Positions 19,075 to 25,509 of a stretch of 39,744 nucleotides of DNA are shown piece by piece. Location of the stretch: NCBI GenBank assembly GCA_025459425.1, contig JALOQF010000066.1:1-39744 (forward strand). Direction: 5' to 3'. The stretch is from Myxococcaceae bacterium. Its GTDB lineage: Bacteria > Myxococcota > Myxococcia > Myxococcales > Myxococcaceae. The notes beneath the pieces were generated by a model, which was not told where the DNA came from, made no database searches, and saw only the letters and a list, made by a program, of their open reading frames with translations. Within the stretch, counting starts at the first letter, position 1, and every line of letters begins with the position of its first letter. Both the position numbers and the translations under genes were made by a program.

Positions 19075-20217
19075 ATGCGCGCGTCTTTCCGGGTGGCCAC
19101 CGTCTTCGGCATCGACATTCGGCTGCACGTCACCTTCGTGCTGGTGCTGCTGCTGGGGGCCTGGCCGTGGCTCGTCTGGGGCCCGGCTGGAGGCCTCTTC
19201 GGCGCCGTCATGTCGCTCGCCGTGTTCGGCTGCATCGCGCTCCACGAGCTGGGGCACTCGCTGGTGGCGAAGGCCTTCGGCATTCCCGTCACCGACATCA
19301 CCCTGACGCCCATCGGCGGCGTGGCCGTGCTGAAGGACCGGCCGAAGACGCCAACGCAGGAGCTCCTCATCGCCATCGCGGGCCCGGCGGTGAACGTCGT
19401 GCTGGCCGTCCTCTTCTTCGCCGTCGGCGTCGGCCTCGAGGGGCTGCCCGGGCTGGTCGACGCGCTGCAGAGCTTCGGTCGCGAGGCGCCCAGGGCCGAG
19501 CACATCTGGGTGATGCTGGTGTCGGCCAACATCATGCTGGCGCTCTTCAACATGCTGCCGGCGCTGCCGATGGACGGCGGCCGCGTGCTGCGCGCGGTGC
19601 TGTCGTACGGGCTCGAGCCGGAGCGGGCGACGCGCATCGCGGCCGTGGTGGCGCGGGTGGTGGCCATCGGCTTCGTTGCGGTGTGGGCGCTCTCGGAGCA
19701 CGCCAGCCCGATGCTCCCCTTCATCGCGCTGGTGGTGTACTTCGGCGCCGGCGCCGAGGTGCGCGAGGCGAAGCTGACCCGGGTGCTGTCTCAGATTCCG
19801 TCGGGTGACGTCGTCTCGCCGTACGCCCCGCGCTTCGAGCCCGGCACCACGCTGGGCCAGGCGGTGATGGTGCTGCAGGTGTCGCCGCTGCCCGTCTTCA
19901 CCGTCGAGCAGTCGGGCCGCTTCGTGGGCGTCGTCACCGCCGACGACCTGCTCGAGGCCATACGCCAGCGTGGTGCCTTCGGCTACGTCGCAGCCCTGGT
20001 GCGGCGCGAGGTGCCCGTCGTGCAGGCGACCGATTCACTCGATGTCGCGCGCTCGAAGTTGCTGCGCGGGCCGGTGCGCGCCGTCGCGGTGATGCGCCAG
20101 GGGCTCTTCCTGGGGCTCGTCACCGAGGTCGAGCTCGCCCGCGCGATGGAGGTGTCGGACCGCCTTCAGGCGAAGGTCCAGCGGAGCGGCTGGCTCGAGC
20201 GGGTCGACCGCTCCTGA
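19075..20217 (+). CDS. M50-family site-2 protease with C-terminal CBS domains
   Basis: The 380-residue polytopic membrane protein carries the zinc metalloprotease motif HELGH (His57, Glu58, His61) inside a transmembrane helix and the third ligand in LPALPMDGGR (Asp167), with the GPAVN motif near 103-107. The cytoplasmic C-terminus (about 245-375) contains two CBS-like repeats (LPVFTVEQSGRFVGVVTADD, then AVAVMRQGLFLGLVTEVE). This architecture belongs to the SpoIVFB/Rip-type M50 group with CBS domains, which cleave substrates within the membrane, often under control of an adenine nucleotide. The substrate is not evident. The ATG at 19075 was chosen because the mature motif FRVATVFGIDIRLH begins there, though the purine tract before it is very close. 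Confidence 0.92.
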   Translation: MRASFRVATVFGIDIRLHVTFVLVLLLGAWPWLVWGPAGGLFGAVMSLAVFGCIALHELGHSLVAKAFGIPVTDITLTPIGGVAVLKDRPKTPTQELLIAIAGPAVNVVLAVLFFAVGVGLEGLPGLVDALQSFGREAPRAEHIWVMLVSANIMLALFNMLPALPMDGGRVLRAVLSYGLEPERATRIAAVVARVVAIGFVAVWALSEHASPMLPFIALVVYFGAGAEVREAKLTRVLSQIPSGDVVSPYAPRFEPGTTLGQAVMVLQVSPLPVFTVEQSGRFVGVVTADDLLEAIRQRGAFGYVAALVRREVPVVQATDSLDVARSKLLRGPVRAVAVMRQGLFLGLVTEVELARAMEVSDRLQAKVQRSGWLERVDRS

Positions 20218-20242
20218 CGGCACGCGCCACGCATTCGCTTCG

Positions 20243-20731
20243 ATGACGTCCGCTGCGCTGCTGCTCGCCCTCGCCCAGGTGTACGTGTGGACGGACGCGA
20301 AGGGTGAGGCGCACTACACCGACGACCGCGCGTCGATTCCGAAGGGTGTGAAGGTGCGCACCACGGACGGGGCCGACGTGAGCGTGGTGGAGGCCAGCAA
20401 GTCGCCTCGTCCACGAAGGGCATCGTCGCGGGAGGAACCGGAGCCGACCGACACCTGCGCCGCGGCAAGGGTGAAGGTGGAGCGTCTCGAGGGCAAGCTC
20501 GCCGAGGCGAAGAAGAAGGCCGAGCTCGCGCGGCTCATCTGGAACGGGGACTGTCAGACGGTGCTCGCTCAGCACGGTGAGGGGGCCTCCGCCACGTGCA
20601 TGGCCGGCGGCCGGCGAAGTCGCCGCACCCGGCTGCCTCCAGACCCCTCCCTGTACACCGGGCCCATCGAGAAGGACCTCGAGCAGGCGCGGGACGTGCT
20701 GCGGCGGGCGCAGGTAGCCGGCTGTCGGTGA
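20243..20731 (+). CDS. DUF4124 domain protein
   Basis: The 162-residue protein opens with a short hydrophobic segment (SAALLLALAQ) and then a DUF4124 motif, VYVWTDAKGEAHYTDDRASIP, a small envelope-associated domain of unknown role. The middle has a charged linker (SREEPEPTDT) and a coiled-coil-like helix (KVERLEGKLAEAKKKAEL). Cysteines at four places could form disulfides. It lies 25 bases after the M50 protease gene and is probably exported, though the signal peptide is short. Confidence 0.75.
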   Translation: MTSAALLLALAQVYVWTDAKGEAHYTDDRASIPKGVKVRTTDGADVSVVEASKSPRPRRASSREEPEPTDTCAAARVKVERLEGKLAEAKKKAELARLIWNGDCQTVLAQHGEGASATCMAGGRRSRRTRLPPDPSLYTGPIEKDLEQARDVLRRAQVAGCR

Positions 20732-21004
20732 GGCGGCGGCCTTCCTCACCGCCAAGGGCGGCGTGCCCGCGTGATGTGCTGCGCGCACTCGACTCACCGT
20801 CGGGCGAAGGCGTTGGCGTCGCCCGATGCTCCCCGTCTGGGCGCACTCGGCGTGGCGCATGACGGCGAGTGCAGCCTGCCTCGCGCGAAGCAGCCCTGCT
20901 CGTGGCGGGCGCCTTCCCGAGCCGGGCTGAACGGCCCGCACCAAATCGAGAGGTGGCGAGTCCACGCGCGCTGTCTCGGGTCTGCTCGAACACCCGGGCG
21001 AAGC
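20732..21004. other. Intergenic spacer between convergent genes
   Basis: No reading frame with recognisable homology and no obvious terminator stem were seen in these 273 bases. Base use here is less regular than in the flanking genes. Confidence 0.5.
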
Positions 21005-22495
21005 TCAGAGTGGGTACGTCAGCGTCAGGCCCAGCACCGTCACCAGCACCAGCACGAGCGGCGCGAGGACGAGGAACACCAGCATCGTGTAGCCCATCAC
21101 GTCGCGGGCCTTCAGCCCGAACAGGCCCAGCACCGGCAGCATCCAGAACGGCTGCAGCAGGTTCGCCAGCGCCTCGCCCAGGTCGTACACCGCCACCATC
21201 CACCCCAGGTGCACCTCGAGCTCGTGCGCGGCCTGCATCACGTATGGCGCCTCGATGACCCACTTCGAGCCGCCGCTCGGCACGAAGATGCCCAGCACCG
21301 CCGAGTACGTCGCGATGACGGCGGGGAACGTGGTGGGCGTCGAGAGCCCGACGAACCAGTGGGCGAGCTGCTGTGACAGCTGCGTCTTCGTGATGAGCGC
21401 CGCGATGCCCGCGTAGAGGGGAAACTGCAGCAGCACGCCCCAGACGCCCGGCGTCGCCTCCTTCACGGCGCGCATGAGCCGCGCCGGCGTGCCGTGAAGC
21501 GCGACGCCCAGCGTCAGGAAGGCCAGGTTCAACGTGTTGAGCGTGAGCGCCCCCAGCGGGTCGGCGGCTTCGACGAAGGTGAGGGCGAGGAAGGCTCCGG
21601 CGAGCGTGACGAAGGCGACCGACAGGGCCGGGTGATGCTCGAGCCACTCGCCGGGCGTTCCGCGCGACGCCGGCGCGGGGGCGTCGAGGGGGCTGGCTCC
21701 CAGCTCGAGGCCCAGCGCCTTCGCCGTCACGGCCTTCGCCTCGCTCGGCGCCGCCAGGTACAGCACCACGGTGACGACGATGAGCTCGATGGCGACCGAC
21801 AGCAGGCTCTGCCAGAGGAAGATGGTGTGCCGCAGGGGAATGACGCCGCCCTCGACGAGGCCACCTGCTGCGACGATGTCGCGAATGTCCTTCTGCAGCA
21901 TCGACGGCGTCGCCATCTGCAGCGCGGCCGAGCCCGACAGGCCCTGCGCCCAGATGCTGCCGAGGCCGAGGAAGGCGCTCGCGCAGAGCGCACGGTAGTC
22001 GACGCGCTCCATGCGGCGGGCCACCTCGCGCGCCAGCATCGCGCTGAAGATGAGCGAGAAGCCCCAGTTGAACCAGCTCGACGCCATGGCGAAGAACGTC
22101 ACCCAGGCCACCGCGCCCTTCGCCGTCCTGGGCACCCGCGCCAGCCACGCGATGAGGCGCGCGACGGGCCGCGTGGTGGCAACCACCGAGCCGGTGATGA
22201 TGACGAGGGCCATCTGCAGGGTGAAGGGGAGCAGCTCCCAGAAGCCGCCGCCCCAGGCGCGCACGATTCGCCCGGCGGCCTCGGTGGCCGGCACCGTCTG
22301 CGAGAGAGACACGAAGGCTGCCACCACGACGATGACGGTGGCGGCCAGGGCGAACACGTAGGCGTCGGGAATCCACCGCTCGGCCCAGGTGGTGAAGCGC
22401 GCGGCGAGGCGGGCCAGAAAACCGTCGGCTGGAGGAAGCGGCGCGGCCGGTGGCGCGGCACCACCCAGGGAGCCCGGCAGGTCGGCCGACGACAT
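21005..22495 (-). CDS. AtoE-family short-chain fatty acid transporter
   Basis: The 496-residue protein has about ten hydrophobic segments and the AtoE family features: WIPDAYVFALAATVIV near the N-terminus, FTLQMALVIITGSVVA, SWFNWGFSLIFSAMLARE, GLGSIWAQGLSGSAALQMA and the late FVPSGGSKWVIEAPYV. The family takes up short-chain fatty acids such as acetoacetate or butyrate across the inner membrane. It begins at an ATG at 22495, 7 bases after the DUF6918 stop, so the two are probably co-transcribed. A proline/alanine-rich N-terminal leader of about 22 residues precedes the first helix. No CoA transferase or thiolase gene is adjacent, so the substrate is open. Confidence 0.92.
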   Translation of the reverse strand: MSSADLPGSLGGAAPPAAPLPPADGFLARLAARFTTWAERWIPDAYVFALAATVIVVVAAFVSLSQTVPATEAAGRIVRAWGGGFWELLPFTLQMALVIITGSVVATTRPVARLIAWLARVPRTAKGAVAWVTFFAMASSWFNWGFSLIFSAMLAREVARRMERVDYRALCASAFLGLGSIWAQGLSGSAALQMATPSMLQKDIRDIVAAGGLVEGGVIPLRHTIFLWQSLLSVAIELIVVTVVLYLAAPSEAKAVTAKALGLELGASPLDAPAPASRGTPGEWLEHHPALSVAFVTLAGAFLALTFVEAADPLGALTLNTLNLAFLTLGVALHGTPARLMRAVKEATPGVWGVLLQFPLYAGIAALITKTQLSQQLAHWFVGLSTPTTFPAVIATYSAVLGIFVPSGGSKWVIEAPYVMQAAHELEVHLGWMVAVYDLGEALANLLQPFWMLPVLGLFGLKARDVMGYTMLVFLVLAPLVLVLVTVLGLTLTYPL

Positions 22496-22502
22496 CGACG
22501 CG

Positions 22503-22973
22503 TCAGCTGCCGAGGTGTGGAGACAGCGTACGGCCCACGCGCGGCACCGCCTCTTCGACGTGCTTCTTCGCCTGCGGGCGCAGCTTCTCGTACGCGCTCT
22601 TCAGCGTGGCGTTCTTCGCCTTCTTCGCGCGGTCGTCGGTGATGCCGAGGAGCGCGTCAGCGACCTCGCCGCCCCGCCGCGAGAGCGTGTCTCCGAACTG
22701 CGCTGGCGCACTGCCGGCCTTGCGGTGGTCGGCGTAGAAGGGCTCGAGCCGCTTCACGAAGTCGTCGAGCAGCATGTCCATCGACTCGCGAATGATGCCT
22801 GGCTTCACCGCGCACACCACCTTGTAGGCGCCCTTGATGGCGAGGCCCGACAAGCCGCCCTTGCTCGACACCTCGTCCTCGATGAGGCGCTCGCAGTCGG
22901 TGAGGATGCGCGGCCGCTTCGACTTGTCGTCGAGCAGGCGGGCCACGAGGGTGTCGGCGTTGGCGTCGGTCAT
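22503..22973 (-). CDS. DUF6918-family protein
   Basis: The 156-residue soluble alpha-helical protein starts at the ATG at 22973 (MTDANADTLVARLLDDKSKR). The signature is a GGLSGLAIKGAYKVV segment near residue 35, IIRESMDMLLDDFVKRLEPFY in the middle and the C-terminal SAYEKLRPQAKKHVEEAVPRVG. I recognise this as DUF6918, otherwise best known from actinobacteria; its function is unknown. It sits between a small membrane protein and the AtoE transporter in a compact leftward operon. Confidence 0.8.
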   Translation of the reverse strand: MTDANADTLVARLLDDKSKRPRILTDCERLIEDEVSSKGGLSGLAIKGAYKVVCAVKPGIIRESMDMLLDDFVKRLEPFYADHRKAGSAPAQFGDTLSRRGGEVADALLGITDDRAKKAKNATLKSAYEKLRPQAKKHVEEAVPRVGRTLSPHLGS

Positions 22974-22987
22974 GACGCGGCGATTTG

Positions 22988-23284
22988 TCACTGACGCGAA
23001 CGTTTCGCCAGTTCGGCCTGTGGGGGCCGTCGGGCGAGGTGCGTCACGAGCAGGCTGAGGCCCACGCGCAGCGCCGCGAAGACGACCAGCGCGAGCCACC
23101 AGCGCACGAGTGGCCCCAGGGCGAGCTTCAGCGCCGCCGTGCCGGTGAGCGCCGAGAGCGTCAGCAGGCGGGGCAGGTGAAGGGGCGTGCTGCCCTCGCG
23201 CGACGCGAGGAACGCCCGGCGGCCGAATGCGATGGCGAGCGCGCCGATGACGAGCGCTGCCAGCAGAGGGACGGCTCGCGTCAT
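22988..23284 (-). CDS. Small membrane protein of unknown function
   Basis: The 98-residue protein has about three hydrophobic segments (VPLLAALVIGALAIAFG; LTLSALTGTAALKLALG; WWLALVVFAALRVGLSLLV) and a basic C-terminal tail. The start ATG at 23284 is preceded by GGAG nine bases away, a good ribosome-binding site. It ends 14 bases before the DUF6918 start, and the three genes 23284 to 21005 look like one operon. No family recognised. Confidence 0.6.
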   Translation of the reverse strand: MTRAVPLLAALVIGALAIAFGRRAFLASREGSTPLHLPRLLTLSALTGTAALKLALGPLVRWWLALVVFAALRVGLSLLVTHLARRPPQAELAKRSRQ

Positions 23285-23288
23285 GGCA

Positions 23289-23420
23289 CGTGGCTCCGGC
23301 CGGCGTGGTGACGCCGGGCCAGGACTTCGACGTGCGCCTGCGGAGCGGCCCGGAGCATCGAGCGTGGCTCCGGTCGGCGTGGCGACGCCGTGGCAGGCCT
23401 TCGAGTTGCGCGCGCGGGGA
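23289..23420. repeat. Two REP-like repeats, each with a perfect stem-loop
   Basis: A unit of about 57 bases starting CGTGGCTCCGG occurs at 23289 and again at 23363, about 80% identical. Both copies keep an exact hairpin: CGGCGT-GGTG-ACGCCG at 23301-23316 and CGGCGT-GGCG-ACGCCG at 23375-23390. The arms are unchanged while loops and flanks differ. The 74-base offset is not a multiple of three, so this is not a coding repeat. It lies between two leftward genes. Confidence 0.65.
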
Positions 23421-23555
23421 CGGCTCGTGTCAGCGAGCGTGGCTTCGATGCGTTCCGGCCGGGCGGTCGGGTGTGCGCGTCGTCAGCCGCCACGTCGTCG
23501 AGCGAGCGAACCACTTTCACGAACGCACGGCGTTCCAAGCGCCCCACGTGGCCTC

Positions 23556-23978
23556 TCACCGGTCTCTCACCAGACGAACCAGGCGGCGAAGGCCGGGGAC
23601 TCCCTTCAGCGTGCGCGCCACGCGCGGGACCTGGCGGAGCACGAGGTGGCTCTGGCTCGGGAGGTCGAGCCGCAGCGCTCCACGCCGAACCGCCACCACG
23701 CGGCCGAGCACTTCGCGCGCCGGGGGGTCGACGACCCCGACGCTCGACACCGTGACGAGTGGCGCGAGGGACTGCACGAGATGCGCGACGAGCTGGCCGC
23801 GAGGGCTCACCACCAGGGCGATGTCGCCGGGCTTCAGCGTCGCCTCGTCCGTGCGCTGGACGTGGAGTTGGTCTCCGTCCAGCACGAGCGGCCACAAACT
23901 GCGCCCGCCCGCGCGGAGCCACATCTTCGCGCCCAGGGGCAGCGCGCGGAGCAGGTCCTGGTGGCTGGGCGTCGTCAT
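23556..23978 (-). CDS. S24/S26-type signal-peptidase-like protein (Ser/His type, soluble)
   Basis: The 140-residue protein has the S26 core: a serine in GRSLWPLVLDGDQL (Ser27), then LKPGDIALVV and a histidine in GQLVAHLVQ (His66), followed by VDPPAREVLGRVVAV. The lysine usual in bacterial type I signal peptidases is not visible (VTVSSVGVVDPP instead of a KGDa-like motif). A Ser/His arrangement, as in Sec11-type enzymes, or an inactive protein is therefore possible. No membrane helix flanks the core, so it is probably cytoplasmic. The ATG at 23978 has GGAG directly abutting, which is unusually close. No peptide or lasso/lanthipeptide partner is nearby. Confidence 0.72.
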   Translation of the reverse strand: MTTPSHQDLLRALPLGAKMWLRAGGRSLWPLVLDGDQLHVQRTDEATLKPGDIALVVSPRGQLVAHLVQSLAPLVTVSSVGVVDPPAREVLGRVVAVRRGALRLDLPSQSHLVLRQVPRVARTLKGVPGLRRLVRLVRDR

Positions 23979-24312
23979 CTCCGGCCGACTCTCGCACGAC
24001 CACGGCAGCTCAGCTCCGTCGCGTTGGCCTGGCCTGCTGGGGAGGCCCGAGCGAGGCGCCTTGTCCGAACATGAGGGGGCTCATCGGCGGGCCTTCTCGC
24101 GTTGGGCGAGCGAGAGCCCGAACAGGTGGTCGCTGCCATCGTGTGTGTCCGTGACCGGTCGCTGCAGGAGCGCCCCGCAAGAACTGCCCTCTCGAGCGAA
24201 AGCGAATCGAAGAAGCCGACCGGGTTCGACGCCCCCGCCGAGGTCCCCGTGCCTCACGGAGGTCCGTCTGAAAGCGAGCGACCGAGCGCGGAGCCGTCAT
24301 TCCACGGCGGTT
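23979..24312. other. Intergenic region without a supported gene
   Basis: These 334 bases hold no frame with clear homology. One 58-codon minus-strand frame (GTG 24257 to TGA 24081), ending in SDHLFGLSLAQREKARR, looks protein-like at its end, but its overall codon use is unlike neighbouring genes. I do not count it as a gene. Confidence 0.45.
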
Positions 24313-25509
24313 TCAGGGCACCACGATGGACGCCGCCTCGAACCGCTCGCAGCGGCGCGAGTGCACCACCACCTCGCGCGAACCCGCTGCCACCGAGGCC
24401 GGCACCTCGCCCGTCCAGCTCGTGCCCGCCGCGTCGGCCCGCCCACGTGTCAGCGCCACACCGCCGACGATGACGTCGAGCACCGAGCCCAGGTTCTCGC
24501 CTTCGACGACCACCGGCGAGAGCCGATCGACCGGCGCCGTCACCTTCGTCACGCTCGGTGTCGGCAGCGACTCGTCGCAGACGAAGAGGGGAAACTCCCT
24601 CCACGTCAGCGCGCCGCGGGTGTCGCGCAGCACCGTCCACAGCGTGCCGGTGCGCCGCTCCGGCACCGGGTCGAACGGCTTCTTCCCGGGCGCCGTGAAG
24701 GTCGTCTTCACCTGCTCGCGCATCGCCGTGCGCGTCTCGGAGAAGCGGCCGGCCGTCGAGTACCACGACACGAGAATGCGCTCGGTGCGCGCCTCGGGCC
24801 CGCTCGGCGTCAACGCGGTGAACGGCTCGAACGCCGAGTCCGCCGCGTCGACGTCGAGCACCACGTCTTGCGCCGGCTTCACCATCACGCGCGCCCCGGC
24901 TGGCCAGTCGACGCCATCGACGATGAGGCGCGATACCTGGGGGTTCTGGTTTCGCTCCGGGTCTTCCGAGATGCGCACGCGGAAGAGCGAGATGAGCGAG
25001 GCCACCTCACGGCGCTGCACCCGGCCGAAGAGCGCCGCGAGCTCCTCCATGGGCGCGGTCGGAGACACCGCTTCCGCCACCGAGATGGTGATGAGCGTGC
25101 CGACGGTGCCGAGCGTGCGGCGCGGGTCGTCGGCCGCGAGCAGGTCGAAGAGGCCCCGCGGCGCCGAGTACGTGGCCGTCGCGTTGAGGCCCGCGAAGCG
25201 CACCCCCGGCGGGAGCGCGTTCATGTCTCCGAGCCGCGACGGGTCGTTCACCACCGCCGGGTCGGTGCAGGCCGAGCGGTTCTCGTTGAACGGGTCGGGG
25301 TCGCAGGCGAGCCAGAAGGTGGTGGTGGCGCCGCTGCGGGTCGGGTCGAGCACGAGCGCCGACAGCTGCGCCGTCTCTCCGGGGGCGAGGTCGGCCGGGC
25401 TCGACGAGATGCCCAGCATTCGCAGGCGGTCGACGAGCGACTCGGTCGGAAAGTCCTCGGGCGTACAGGCCGCGAGGAACAGCGAGAGGCCGACGACGAG
25501 CGCGCGCAT
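24313..25509 (-). CDS. Lipoprotein with an IPT/TIG-like C-terminal domain
   Basis: The 398-residue protein begins MRALVVGLSLFLAACTPED, a clear lipobox (LAAC). The body contains beta-rich segments (LAPGETAQLSALVLDPT, MVKPAQDVVLDVDAADSAF). It ends in an IPT/TIG-like module (PSVTKVTAPVDRLSPVVVEG, ENLGSVLDVIVGG, VPASVAAGSREVVVHS). The ATG at 25509 overlaps the receptor's TGA (TGATG), so translation is probably coupled. This pairing suggests a surface or periplasmic accessory lipoprotein for the TonB-dependent receptor, for example in substrate capture, but no specific ligand can be named. Confidence 0.78.
   Translation of the reverse strand: MRALVVGLSLFLAACTPEDFPTESLVDRLRMLGISSSPADLAPGETAQLSALVLDPTRSGATTTFWLACDPDPFNENRSACTDPAVVNDPSRLGDMNALPPGVRFAGLNATATYSAPRGLFDLLAADDPRRTLGTVGTLITISVAEAVSPTAPMEELAALFGRVQRREVASLISLFRVRISEDPERNQNPQVSRLIVDGVDWPAGARVMVKPAQDVVLDVDAADSAFEPFTALTPSGPEARTERILVSWYSTAGRFSETRTAMREQVKTTFTAPGKKPFDPVPERRTGTLWTVLRDTRGALTWREFPLFVCDESLPTPSVTKVTAPVDRLSPVVVEGENLGSVLDVIVGGVALTRGRADAAGTSWTGEVPASVAAGSREVVVHSRRCERFEAASIVVP

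Noticed and set aside
24081..24257. 58-codon minus-strand frame ending SDHLFGLSLAQREKARR
   Set aside because: The end looks protein-like, but third-position use is unlike local genes and there is no homology I can name.
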